Below, one piece after another: positions 47,285 through 60,627 of a stretch of 64,000 nucleotides of DNA. This stretch comes from Sphagnum compactum (Eukaryota > Bryophyta > Sphagnopsida > Sphagnales): the NCBI GenBank assembly GCA_965153455.1, contig OZ234493.1:22062213-22126212 (forward strand), written 5' to 3'. Within the stretch, counting starts at the first letter, position 1; each line of letters begins with the position of its first letter. A program made the position numbers and the translations under genes. Below the pieces are notes generated by a model. The model did no database searches. It was given only the letters and a program-made list of their open reading frames with translations, and had not been told where the DNA came from.

Positions 47285-49452
47285 ATGGAACAGTTCAGAG
47301 ATCGTGTGAAAGAAGTCGCGATCATTGTTACGGCGGTTCGTGAGGGTGCGACAGTCAGCATGATTAATGGAAAGCAATGTGAGAGTTTGGCAAGTGTGTA
47401 CGACGGGATTGATGGTTATCTTAAATCATTGGTGGAGATGGATGCTGCAAATGACGTACGCTTATTGCCATTGCTGGATGAGATTATTCGTGTCCTTGAG
47501 AGGGGAAAGGTCCTAGTCTTGCAATATGGAAGTGCACAATGGTTCGAACTGGCAGTGACCAGGGGAGATAACCGGGAGGCCTTTAAGGAGATCCATTTGT
47601 TGCTTGAGACTAACATGAAAACATTGCAAAATCACATTTCACCTGACTTATACCGGCCAACGAACTTGTGGTATGACATATCAGACGCAAAACAGAAAAG
47701 ATGGGGAATTGCAAAGGCCGATCATGACAAGATACTGGAAAAATTGCAGATGTTTTATAAGAATTTGCCAACAGCAATTGATAAGCTCAAGGGAACACCC
47801 CAGATGTACAACCTCCCTATCAATATGCTAATAGATTCGCGGGAAGTTAAATGTGGGAAAAAGATTGGAAAGGGGGCTTATGGGTTGGTGCGTGAGGCAT
47901 ACTGGCTTGGATGCAACTTTGCTGTCAAAATCATAAGAACAAGGGATATCGATGCATTGAGGAAAGAGGTGGGGATCCTTGCAGAACTTAGCCATCCACA
48001 CATTGTGCAGCTAGTGGGCTTCTCTAGAGGTGATCCGACTAGCATGATTCTAATGGAGTTAATGGATGGGGATTTGCGTCATCTCCTTAAAGATCGAGTT
48101 AAATCTACTCCACAAACTCCACCATTTCCACCAAAAGTAGCCGTAGACATCATCTCTCAAATTGCAGCAGGCATGGCATACCTACACAAACAGGGAGTTT
48201 TCCATGGAGACCTCAAAGCCTCAAATGTGCTTGTCAACCATCGTGGTTGCCACATTGAAGCTAAGATTGCAGACTTTGGGGTGTCACAAACTGTACAGCT
48301 CACCAAGCGTTTTGATACAAGCAAACATAATGATGGAGATATTGCTTCAGGCTCTTCTGTTTATTCAAATTCATCATTTTCTGGAATCGTTGGGACAACT
48401 GGTTGGAGGGCACCAGAGGTGTCTGATATCCAAGTGAGTATCTAGAAATCTAATTCATAGTCAATTGTTCTGGGGAAGGGATTTGGGGGTCGCAAACTAA
48501 GGTTGAAGTTTCTAGACATGAGAAAAAGTTTCTTTCAAAATGAAAGATTCTGATTCTATTGAATCCAAAATGTGATTGAGAGCCTCTTCCCTTCTATAGA
48601 TGTGCCTAATTTCCTTTCAAGCAAATGGAATGTCAAGGTTATTTCAACCAATGCTGCTTCATTTTGGTAATAAGTACTAACCTCAGCGCAGGGCCTATTC
48701 CATTTCGTGAAATCCTTTGCATAGGGTGGGCCCATATGGCAGGACCTCCCACCTGCGCAGGCTCACCTCACTTATTACACTGGGTAATGCCCTGGCAACA
48801 GGGCATTACCCTACACCTTATACTGGCTCAGCTTGTATTTGGATGAGGTGTTTGCAAGTGGCCTTTCATACAAAGACATTCTTGATGGATAGGAGTAGAA
48901 TCATATTGATTGTATTGATCTGTAACAGGATGATTATCTTGTTGACCACCCAGACCATAACAGTAGTTTTATGATAGATCAGATCCATTGTTGTTCGTAA
49001 ACAAGGGCTAATCCTATTTTGTTTAGCTTTGCAACTCAGATTGAACAATGCAACATCTCATGTTGGGTGTTTTCTTGGGTCAATTGTGTTCATGCTAGAC
49101 AAAAGAAGGGGAGACGTCGTCGATAAAACCAACATATACAGGAAAAGCAGATGTATTCAGCTTTGCAATGACTTGTTATGAAGTGGTCTCAGGGAAACTT
49201 CCATATAGCAGTGACATACCACGACAGTCAATCAATGAAATGGTCAGGGAAGGTGTGAGGCCTGAATTGCCTGAAGATATAAACACAAGGTTATCCAGCC
49301 TCATCCAGAAGTGTTGGCAAACTGAAGCTCCAGAGAGGCCTACATTTGAAGAGATTTGCTCCGATCTACAAGAGATGAAGGCCTTGGAAACTCAAGCTCA
49401 AGGGAGGCAGAAATTTCAAAAGAGGAAGGAAAGTAGGTGTACTATCAGCTAA
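47285..49452 (+). CDS. TKL-type protein kinase with MLKL-like helical N-terminus (copy 1)
   Basis: Exon 1 is 47285-48433 and exon 2 is 49099-49452, joined in phase to 500 residues. Residues 1-175 are helical and Leu/Glu-rich, with the feel of the four-helix bundle found in MLKL-like and MCA-type plant proteins; I am moderately sure of that. The kinase domain begins at about 185. It shows the Gly loop GKGAYG (195-200, with the preceding Ile), Lys215 in FAVKII, Glu228 in RKEVG, the catalytic loop FHGDLKASNVLV (307-318), DFG (330-332), WRAPE, and after the intron TGKADVFSFAMTCYEVVSG and CWQTEAPERPTFEEI. The catalytic HRD is HGD, so this is a non-RD kinase, but Asp309, Lys311 and Asn314 are kept and activity is plausible. 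A second copy starts at 63307. Role unknown; a signalling or cell-death function would be inference. Confidence 0.9.
48782..48811. repeat. Perfect 13-bp inverted repeat with GCAA loop
   Basis: gggtaatgccctg at 48782-48794 and its exact reverse complement at 48799-48811 are separated by gcaa. On the RNA sense strand this folds to a 13-bp stem capped by a GNRA-class tetraloop. It lies inside the intron of kinase 1, in a G/C-richer patch that looks inserted. Confidence 0.85.
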
Positions 49453-52400
49453 TTTAGTCTAGCTTCTTAACTACATATACTTATTAGAGTTAGTGGAAAG
49501 ATATCCATTTAAAGGTACATATTGGTTTTAGAAGAATTGCCTCATTCACGTGACTTTCATGTTTTGTAGACTTGGCTGGATTTCCAAATTTGAAAGTTGG
49601 AGTATAGTCAATGTTTAGGCAGGCAAGTGATTACACTATTAGAAACATCATAATCCAATGGTAAGTATGATCTTTTAAGAGCATTGTGTAGGTTGACTAC
49701 TCAAATGTTTTTAATGGCTTTTATCAACCTATGAATATTACAAAACATTTTTGTGTAGAACCTTGTAATTTCATTGAGAGTAGAAACTCAAATCTAAATG
49801 TGAATTCACCATTTCTTCATTTCCTGCATATAATTTTATCATTTTCATCTAATCAAGCTCCCACTATTTAACAAAAGAAAATATGATATGAATTATGATG
49901 AGTTAATGTTTGAATATTTTTCATTGTGTGTTACTTATTATTTGGGGTAATCCATTATGTGATGTACACCTAGTTGTGAATTGGTTGTAAATGTCCCGTT
50001 ACTATTCATTAGCAACTATACCCAAAACAAAAATAGTGCTCGGGATTCCTTGTTTGGATGGGGCAACAGAATTGGGAACTTTTGACAAATATATTTTGCC
50101 CCAACATTGTAAGCCTTTTTGTTTATGTACCAGTTCAAGTCTTGAAAGAATTTCCGTGGAAACATGAAGTCATAGTATGAGTTTGATAGGGCATAAAGCT
50201 TTACATCTTGATTTGTTAAAATTTTAGCCTTTTATGAGAGTCTTATTTCAAGAGTTTGCGTAGTAAAACCTTCCATGTGGATCTAATTTAATGATCTTTA
50301 TGAAACTTCTTAAAATGCTTAAGCATGATGTATTTTGCATTCTTTTTCGACAAATTAACAACCAACCCCCTTTTAACATGACACATATTATTTAGAGATT
50401 ATTTAAGTTTCTAGGGAAAATATGGGAATGTGATATCTGCAGGTGGACTGGTGGCAATAACCCGTGAGGTGGCAATTGGAATATTTCCCAATTTCATATA
50501 GACTTGGTGAAATAGGCTATCAAATTGTTTGCAAAAGATCGGGAAATTTGTTCCTTACAACATCTTTGTTTTATTTTGTGGACAAGGTCACCAAAAGATT
50601 GATGAATTCATCAATTAACCTACAATGAATATTAAGAAGGTTAAAGAATTGTTGCAGCAAGAAAGTTGGATAGATTAGTTTCTACATTCTTTTTTAACAC
50701 TGTTTTCATCTAGTTATATTGTCCCTGGTGTATTACAGGCTAGTAGACCATGGCATGTTCATTTGAATAATAAACATGTGAAATAAAAAATTGTACTCAT
50801 ATTCTCAATTTTTTCCATTGACACAAATTACTTGTTATATATGTATTTTCAATTGAACATAGATGTTCAGATGATTTGAACATTTTGCTTCTACTTGTTT
50901 TCCATATGTTGGGCTAGTTGATATGCATTACTAAACCCACGAAATAACAATTCATTTGTTCATAAATGGAGTGTGAATTATTTTGAATGTGTTTTGAATT
51001 GATCAAGTATGGTTGTGATGTTACAAAAGTGGTGCGATTTCAATTTTGTTCTTATGATATTTCATCCATCATGTGTATATATCTAAGACATATGTGGTAA
51101 TCAACTAAATGAATGTATATGTGTCATCTAAGTTTTTATCATGTATCAATATTGACCTAGAACATAAACACTTGCAGTGGACTATATTTAAATGATAGGA
51201 TGACTATAAAAAAGTATGGCAATATGTTGGATGGCAAAAGACCTATCAAGGAATTAAGGTGTGTTTGACATGTGTTAGTGGAGGTAATAGTAAGGGTCGA
51301 TGTGCAATGAAAGAAAGGATAGAATGAAGAACAAGAATTTGATGAAGATTAGTTGTGTGAGGAAAATAATGTACACACAAACATCGTAGCAGATGATGTC
51401 TCTGAATGGGACTTAATTGATCCATTTCAACCTAAAGAAGTTTATCAACATTTGTTCATGGATTCAACTTAAACGCATGTGAAACCAATGGCGCAAGTGC
51501 TTATGGTGTTTTACGACATAAATTTGGTAATTCAAGAATTCATGGTTGGGTGTACATGTGGATTGAATAGTAATTTGCCTATGGAAAATATTCAAGAATT
51601 TGAAGTTCAAGCATTGATGTCTCCTACAATTGGATTGCACCAATCAAGTCATAATATGTGAACCAATGTGTACAATCAATTTGGAGGCTTGTTTTACAAC
51701 CCATATTCAATGCAGTAATTTCATCCTAGTGCCAACAAGTTGAACTTTGACATTCATAGAATGCATTTGATCGCCATGCCATGCCAATTATACCAAATTG
51801 GATGGTACCCTAGGATGTTCAAGTACCATAATAGATAGGAAGAAGCAAGAATGCACATGAGAATATATTGATATGAGGAAACTGAAACAAACACATGAAC
51901 ACTAACAAACATTTGTAATTTGAAATGGATTTTTTTATTAAATGAAGTTTGGCCAAGTGTTGGATTATATCATTTTGGAATTGAAAGTGCAAGTTTTCAT
52001 TTTCCATATCTTTTGTGCCTCTTTTGAATTCTTCAAATGTTAAGCCTCTTTTTGGGGTGGCACATTTTATGGCTCGGGTTGTGGTACATCATTTTGTAGG
52101 TCACATTCAACTATCATGTCATGGAAGATGATACACACATACATAATATGTGTGATGGTCATAGTGTCCCCATTGCCTCACCAAGTTTTGAATGATTGCA
52201 ATTTGAGACTACAAAATGACAAAACACCTCTCTACATTTTTTTGTACAACCTTTTGTTTAATGGCAAGAAAAACACATATTTCATCTTGAGGTTCATGAA
52301 CAGTTTCACAAAACAAGACCAAGGAAAATAAATCTCAAATGTAAATGAATAGTACATGGGGTACAATTTTCTATTCACCTCATAAACTAACATCCGTCAA

Positions 52401-55400
52401 GCTATGGTGCATTTCTAAAGAGGAAAGAGGTCAAGGACACCAATGCAATTAGATTGTTGGACAAAATAGTTGTCAAAATCACATTTTGAATCAACAATGT
52501 GCAAAAAAATTGGCCTTGACATTCGAACCTTTGCCAAAAGTGCTCCTCACTATAAACATGGTTAGGGACAAAATAATCGCACCACAACCCCCTAAAAGTT
52601 TAACCCTTTCTACATCCTTTTTACCAATATTGGAAACTAAAACTTTTGGGCCAATTCCTATTCATCAACAAAATGGATCACAAAATTAATATGTGAATTC
52701 AAATTAATTCACACTCTTAAAAGCATTATAATAATCTAATGTGAGACTAAACAAGCGTAATTTGAAGGTGGGTCCAAATTTCACTCACTAAAAAACACTC
52801 AAACATGACACTCACATATGTGCCTTAATTTAATTAACATTCACCATGATAAGTTAGGTACTCATTCATCAAATTTAAAAACATAACCCCAAGGGTGATG
52901 GGTCAATGGTATAGCCCAAATTTGGTGTGGGAAATGGAAACTTAAGTTTGGCTAATTGATGTGTAAAGTAACACCCAAGGAGTAGGGCATTCTTCAAGTA
53001 AGTGCCCCGCATTACATTGCATAATGGACTAGGATGATTTTTTTTTCCTTTTTTTTTCAACATGTGTTTTGTTTTTGGAAATAACATACAATTTTCAAAA
53101 TATAAATTCCTCTTGATAAAATGCCCTTCATATACATTAAAAGATTATGCTAGTGTTTTACAAATTAAAAGTTATACTTTCAACTTCAAAAATTGAAACA
53201 ATGAAAGCATAACCTTTTTAATATGAGGATTATACACATGAAATCTTAGCTACTACAATAAAGATGTGCATAAAGTTGCCCAAAATTGGGACAAGAACCT
53301 TAACTTTGGGCAAAATGTGAAACTAGTTGTTAAACTTGGCATGAAGTTGGTGCAAATGAAAAAAAACAAAGGGGGTGAAACTCATAATTACACCAAAATT
53401 GGTGCATTCCAAGTCGGATGATTTAGGTTATATGTCCTCAAACTTCATGTAACAAAAAAAATCTTGGAAAATTTTAGAAAGGTGTGGTTGCAACTTTTGG
53501 TTTCATTTGTTTGTTTCAAAATAATTCCATGTGATAGAAGCAATGTCAAAGAGTTTCAAATAACGTTTGTATTGTTTCAAGGTCTATTTCAAAAGAACTT
53601 CAAGTTACATTTCATGTTTTTAATGTTGGAGAGTTTCAAAAAGTGGGTTGCAACTTTTATTTTCAAGTTTTGTTCCAAAAAAAATGGTGTGAATGGGGGA
53701 GGAAAGAGAGGGCATGGAAAAAAGGGTAGAGCCTTTAATAAGATTAAGAGTTTCAAAGACAATTACATGTTTGTTATAACATCAATAGAAGGAGAGTAAC
53801 ATGCGTTTGTTGCAAAAATATTCAAAGTTCAAAAGGTTGAATGGTGCCATCGAGGTTTCACAAAAAGAGGGCAGTTGTGGAACATGCATTGTGACAAGAG
53901 AAGGTGGCATGGAATAGAGGTCATCTACAAATGAAGATCTACCACTCTCTTTTTCTCTCAAAAATTTATTTTGGTTTTGCCTTGTTTTGCCATCATTCTA
54001 TCTATTTGCTTCTTTATCTTTTTTGTCTTTTTCTTTTGTTTACCCTGCATTTTTTTTAAAAATTCTTCTTTATTTGGCATTTTTTCCTTCGGCTAGTAAT
54101 TTTTCTTTATTTTATTTGCTCTCTATCTACCACACTCTCTTTACTTCAATTGGTTTCTTGTTGTCTGTCAATTTCATACCTTTCGTTTTTTTCAAATTTG
54201 CCTTTTTTTTCCTTTCATTCTTGTTTTTTCTCTTTCTACTTGTTTTTATCTGTTTTTCTTTCATTTTTTTGTTTTCTCTATCTACCACTCTTTCCCTCTC
54301 CCTTGCCTTGCCTCTTTAGCAATTCATAAAAGGTTTTGTGTTTGATGGAATCTCATAATAGAAAAATAAACCCTATTTTTTAGCTACATTGTGAACAATG
54401 AACTTTTTAAAAGGCTCCTTAAGATCTAAAGCAAATGGTGCTAGATCAATAATTGGAAAAAAAACAAAAAAGGTAAAACAATGCTTTCAAGTAGAAGCTT
54501 CGGCCTCCTTGCAATGAAACAATGTCATGAAAATTGTCTCCTTAAAAAGGGTGACTAAAGATTCATAAGGCAAACAAACATTAGTTATGAAGGAAACAAC
54601 TTGAATTGTGTAGAAATCAATTCAATGTTTGAAGAACACATTGGAGCCAAACCACGCACTCCTAGAGACCAGAAATGAGGAGACAACTCATTTTCAGTAG
54701 GAAGAAGGCCGTCATGTCTCACTCTTCAGCGAGCATGCAATGAACTCTTGACAGTAATGCAAAATACCAGTCATGGAGAATGTTGCCTGTAACTTGTGAT
54801 CTCAATGATGCTGTCTTGCTCTGTGAAAGATACCCCTGCAGGTAAACAGAAATTGACATCTGCTCTCCAAAGAGAAAAAAGTAATAGAGACATTGCTTTA
54901 GCCACAGCTAATATGGAGTGTTGAAAAACACTTGCAGCAATTCACATATGAGTGCTTTGGTTTTGAATACCAATGCGAGTCTGGGAGAAACATTGCTTGA
55001 GAAAACAAAGAAATGTGATAGATATGTGAACATACTGCAAGACAGAATGCAAGAATGGTGCTGCATAGCTGACCCCCATTTTTTGCTACCAACTTTCACA
55101 ACCAGATCTGCATTGTCAGCAGCAGCCTACTCACATGAAATGGACTGCTGCAAACCTTTTGTTGCAGGAAATTTGCCTCCATGCTTACTTGCTTGCAGTG
55201 AGCAGAGTTAATCACATTACACCACCTTGTATGCGTCAATAATCTTCTTGTTCTTCTTTTTATCATAATGCTAATGGAGGTACATGCTGTCTGCCAAGAA
55301 CTGCAAGGTCTAAGGCATCAAACAATCTTAGAAATTATGTCTTCAATATCAAATGTGAAGTTTGCACAATGCATATGTCTTCATTTCTCTATCTCTCAGT

Positions 55401-57050
55401 TAGCGCAACACGCGAGACATGAGATCAGATCCGTAGGGTTTACTTCATCGCAGAACTCCGCGCATCGTAATCTCCGCTCGCATCTCCTTCTTTCACGAAT
55501 CAAACCTCAGAAAAATAGAAATCAATCCGAGTTTCTGAAAACGACTTCGCGATCGTCATCAAGGCACGATTGCGGGTGGGAGGAAAGAAAGATTGATCGC
55601 AGCTCCAAGAGAGAACGTCTGGCAATCAATGGGGTTCCGTCCATTCAGACAGACGCACAGACAGACTTACTGAATTAATATATAAGATGTCAATCTCCTA
55701 TCTTTCCATATGTTTGCCATTTTCTTTTTCTATTTGTCCGTTCTTTTCATTTTTGTTCATTTTTTTCAATTTTCCCTCTACGTGCCATTTGCTCTTTTTG
55801 TGTTTTATTTACATACTCACTCTCTTTCTTTCATTTGTTTTGTTTTTAAAAAAAAATCTTTTTGTCAATCACCTTCTTTGTCATTATGTGTTTCCCTTGA
55901 TGGTGTTCTGCTTAAAGGTATGGCAAAGTTTAGTTTGGACCCATTGCCCTTAACAAGAAAGTAAATATGAGGTGGTGGGCACCAACATAAGCCAAAGGAT
56001 TATCCAAAAGAGAATGCCCTGAGGTGCATGGTGAAGTTCCTACACTTGAGTTGCATGGCAACCTTTTTCAATCATTGGTCACAACAAGCATGTATTATGT
56101 AGCGAAGACAAGGAAAATCTAACATAATTAATTCCTAACGCAATGTGAAAAATAATGTACCAAGATTACAAGTTAAAATCCTTAGATTCCAAATTTTAAT
56201 AGGAGATAATCAAAGACAAAATACAAAATACATGGTCCAGAGCTTACTACAAGACATTAATTTCCTATAGTTGGGCATTTGTTATTGAAACTTGGTTCAA
56301 TTTGAACACAATTCAAAAACAATTTGTGTTTAGGGGGTTTATCCCCATGGTGTGGCACTAGATTCATCTAAAAAGTTAAATACTTTCAACCATGGAATCA
56401 TCGCATATGTACAATGTTTATAGAAACCATGCCCAATTGTTTGGTTTTTTTAATATTTGAAAGCTAGAGTGGTTCATTTTTTAATCCATTTCAGGGTTTT
56501 TCATAGTGCATTTTTTACATTGCAAAAATTATTTTAAAAATAACTCATCTTTTCCACAAATCAAGGACATTTAACCATGTATTCAAAATGAGTTCCTCCA
56601 ATATATTTAAAGTTCATTGATTCATCCCAAATGGCATTTCCACAATAATGTTTTTTTTTTGGTGTTTTTTCAATTTTTCTAGTGTAGTTTTTATAATATA
56701 AAAAATTGATTAAAAAAACCAACCATATGGGATAAACATTCTAGTTGCAATTTATCGCAACCTAACATTAACCTAAATCACTACGAAACCATAAACATGA
56801 AATGTGGGCAAAAAATCCAATAAAATTTGATGGCCGGAACCATCACATGGAAGACAAAAGGGAAGTCCAAAGAAAGGCCAAAAGATGCATAGTTCATAGG
56901 AACCAAAGAAGGGAGAGAATTAATCCCTCTCATGGTAGGAAGTTATTTCACCCACTGCACCTCTAATGTTGCCTACTTGTAAATTGTGAGGTTTAATAGT
57001 AATAAGAGGTTTAGAACAAACATCTCCCACCAACGCAATCTTCCTCTTTA
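49453..57050. other. AT-rich intergenic stretch between the kinase copies (first part)
   Basis: No gene is supported. Most of it is AT-rich with pyrimidine runs (about 53940-54320 and 55690-55960) whose long Phe/Leu open frames are compositional. A less AT-rich island at about 54640-55690 stands out; it has a promoter-like flank on the minus strand but no recognisable protein. The short open frames near 51400-51720 (for example a minus-free Met/Val/Gln-rich 60-codon frame at 51479) are unidentified. Confidence 0.5.
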
Positions 57051-57059
57051 TAGTAGAAG

Positions 57060-58200
57060 CTAATCATGCTGAATAACAATATTAACACGATGCTTGAAAA
57101 ATTGAATGCAAAAAGACAAGGATAAATGACCTCCCAATCGTCTATCGTGGAAAAGATGAACACACTCCCTAATGAAACAATCCATATCACGCCCAGGTGC
57201 GTTATGCACCTCCATGGCCATCAAAATAAATTGGTGCCCCTCATGAAACCTTATATACTTGTGAATCTTAATAATGGCGTTAAATTTCGTAGTTGCACCT
57301 TTTGGTCAATTAATGACACTTGTAGCCACTATTTTCCATGTCGAGTTGGTAACCACCACAATGGCAACAAAGACTTGGTCCTCATGAGTCATGTAAAAAT
57401 CGATTTGTAATGAAACTCCCAACGTAAAGGTGTATCACCGCTCTTTCCATATAGCATGCCCACTCTTTCAAGCAAGGGCATACATGATGTTTTTAATGGC
57501 ATCATGTGTGGCTATCCGTTGGCCTTCGAATAGACAACTTGTTAGATGTGTGTTAGATGCGTCTAACCCATGTCCACACTCACGCATGAAAAGACTAGAT
57601 GTCGAGGGTTGAATCAAACCGAAACAAAAATGCAACTTTGAGGTGAAAGTAGAGTGTGTGATGTGGAACGAATGGATAGATGGCCTAGCAATCAACCATA
57701 GCCCCGCTTCCTTGACCAAACAAGGGCAAATGTGAACTCTAGATGATGAAGAAAGTGGAGCCATTTTCCAAAATACACTTAAAGGAGGTGTCATGATGGA
57801 TGTCCATAAAAAATGCTTGCAGACTTAGGGCGCCAATAACTACCAAACTCTCAAAAGAAGGGTGCATCTCTTTAGCTACAGGAAGAAGGCTATCCCAAGT
57901 TGCAGGAAGGCATGATTAAAGGAAGTGTGGGCCTCTTTCAACTTAGGAAACATACTCCTTTAGAACAAGTCTATCAAAAATACGAAACATGGAGCACAAA
58001 TATGGAACCACCAAACCCCAACTCCTTATAAATGTAGATGCAGTACAATCCTCCATAGATTAAAAGCTTATACCATCAAAAGAGATCAGGAATTGAGCTT
58101 GACACCTCGTTAAAGGGCCTTTAATAAACTCCCATGACCTTAAACCCATAATGTCCCCACATATCTGCATAATTCTCCTATCAAAACTCACCAAAAGAGA
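57060..58200 (-). pseudogene. Decayed reverse-transcriptase-type ORF, C-terminal part
   Basis: The minus strand reads nearly open through 57060-57790, with only a few stops, in one frame. It gives FMRECGHGLDASNTHLTSC, then FEGQRIATHDAIKNIMYALA, EDQVFVAIVVVTNSTWK and LMAMEVHNAPGRDMDCFIRE. The CxCG...H..x3-C...GG.xI..HDAIR pattern, followed by a D-V-V-V-T segment, is what I know from the tail of non-LTR retrotransposon and related reverse transcriptases (zinc knuckle plus nuclease-like region). Further upstream (57800-58200) frames give YLCSMFRIFDRLVLKEY-like sequence, also fitting that region, with frameshifts. The polymerase core itself I could not find. Confidence 0.5.
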
Positions 58201-60359
58201 TGGGAACCCTCGAAGAGGTCCTTTATTTGCCCTAACCCATTATCAAACGTTCCTAAAAACCATTGTGCAAGCCCTCAATTGTGTATTTTGATCCCTAGCG
58301 GACAATACCCACATTGTGGGCCCTATAAGCAAAATTATCCCTACCTTTGACCACCTTTCCACTTAATTAGCCTAAGTTGGGCTTAGGGTCAAGGTGTGAA
58401 AATGCAAGCTTTAAAATCCATCAGGGATCTCTTCAAACATAAAGATTTTTTAGGGTTACACTTTGGTCACAAATGGCTTATGCATTTTAGTGTGCTCATG
58501 GGTTCTTAGGACTTTGTCACACATTTTTTTAATGAGATTTTATTTCAAGATGTGGCACATATTGATGATCTTCCTCTCTTCGAATATGACTTTATAATGG
58601 TGACCCCCTTCTCATGTTGCCCATGTTGGAAACAAAAAGAAAAATGAGCATCATAAAACAACCTAGTAGAAGGAACAATGCTCACCAAAGGTCCCTTGAC
58701 ATCTTGGAATTCTCTAAAAAATAAATTAAAAAAATGATATTAAAAATATTTTCGACATCGACTTACATCATGACCTAATCAGGGTGTAGGTTGAAGAGGG
58801 GTTTGATGCCAAAGGGATGGTCTCATAGCCTCTAGGGATCAATACTCCAAATTGGTGGGGGGATAGGTGCTTTTGAAATGGCCCTCGAAGCTGTAGGACA
58901 ATGGAATGACTTATAAGTCAAAGGAACGCCTTGCTTATGGCAATAGGACGAAGACCTCTAATGTCCTTTGTCATTGCCAATAATCTATTTACATAGCCAA
59001 ATACCTAACTAATTACCTATTCACTTTTCCCACCCCCAGCCCCCCAATCCAACCCCCAACATTAGGGCCACCAACGTAGGGGTATCACACAGGGATATCA
59101 CCACAGGCAACAATAAAAGTAAGTTAAAATAGTTTTGAAAACCTTGGGGATGGGTCCTCTATTATGAAGCATCCTGAGAGATGTTCATAAACCATTATAG
59201 ATAGCCCACTTGAAAACAAATGGGGAGTAATGGCTAAAACCTGTGCAAACAAAGTCTTATTCAAGACAAAAGTGTGCTCAAGCTAACAATGCAAAATAAG
59301 TGGAAGGACATGGTCTAATGGAAGGGGGTGTAGTCAACATAAAGTTACAATGGTGTCATGGGTTGAAGAGCTATAATAGTGCGACTATATTCTTTGGCTC
59401 TACCTAAAAGTTAGACATTGACGAAGTTATACTTTAGGCTATTCTAAGTTATTTAAAATTATATTTTAGGTTATTTTACCCTAAGTTATTATAGCCTAAA
59501 AAAAAAAAAAATTTAGAACACTAGCAAATATAATATTTTGCAACCATCGATTTTGTGACTACATGTTGCTTTGTGTCATTTGCAACTATTTTTAAAACTA
59601 CTAACTACCTTTGAATTTCTATGACTATATTATGATTACATTACAATTATTGTGAGCTTCACCTTCCATGTGAATGACTTTAATGTGTATTTTCTTTCAA
59701 AAACATGGTAATATATTTATGGATAAGGTTTTAAATATTTGAAAAGCTTAGTTTTAAAGTTCTATTAAGGTGATAACATATGTTAAAATTGTGTAAATGA
59801 ACTAAGGGTATATTAAGGTTATTACTACTGTATTAAAAATATATTAATAATGGTTAAACTAAATGTGTCAAATATTAACCAAATTTTAATCAAGCTTGAA
59901 AAAAAATAGTTTACTGTAAACCAAAATTTAAACCTTCTGTAAACATGGACAAAAATAGGTAGATAAATAATTAATAAAATAAGCCTAAAGTAAGTAGGTA
60001 GGTGGATTCTACTTTGACCCTAAACTATGAATGGGGCAAAGTTCAGACTGGGGAAAAAATCGCAGCAGTACTTTTTATACTGACTGCATTTAATTCTTTA
60101 GCACCATGCCCCCAAACGACTTTAATCGGTTGCCAGATCTTTTTGTAGTGGATCAATTTTTAAACATGAACTCAAGGGGATCTTGTTGGGCTACTTCCCT
60201 CTATATTTCACTTTAAATTGACATAAGTACCTCAACATAACCATTAGCACTTTATATTATACTTCACAGTATGGGCTCACACAAAAATGATTAGTGAATT
60301 TCCATTGGAAAAGTCTTTGGATGAGTTTGGGAAGCTCTTGGAATTTTCATGGTTACGGA

Positions 60360-60575
60360 CCCTTGCTCTAGTATGAAAGAATCCAAAATCCTTCAAGATG
60401 TCATAACTCTATGATAACTAATCTCAAGTTTCAACACAAGCCAAAATATCATCTTTCAAAAATCCTCATATAAAAATATACCTATTATTACCTAGTAGGG
60501 GCCAAAATCCCTTAAGCTACTCTCCTCTATAATGAATCTCGACGCAATATCCTTGCTTGGGTAGGCAAGGCCAAC
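60360..60575 (-). repeat. Dispersed repeat family D, copy 2 (inverted)
   Basis: The reverse complement aligns with 11502-11760, including ttaagggattttggccccta and ctaggtaataat. This copy lacks the expanded AAT tract of copy 1. Confidence 0.65.
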
Positions 60576-60627
60576 AACAAATGGCAGTAGGATGGCTCCA
60601 ATTCCAGTTCAAACCAAAGGTTAGAAC

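Noticed and set aside
53987-54319. 110-codon Phe/Leu-rich plus-strand open frame that looks like a membrane protein
   Set aside because: It is a pyrimidine-rich tract (mostly ttt and ctt triplets) without any start context or family pattern; similar tracts recur at 55690-55960.
54918-55211. 97-codon frame with a DRMQEWCCIA ... CCKPFVAG pattern, faintly like the clamp region of a MutS-type protein
   Set aside because: The spacing of the supposed motifs is wrong, the neighbouring exons are not found, and the resemblance is too short to call.
57126-57410. 94-codon plus-strand open frame
   Set aside because: It is the shadow of the decayed reverse-transcriptase-type frame on the minus strand.
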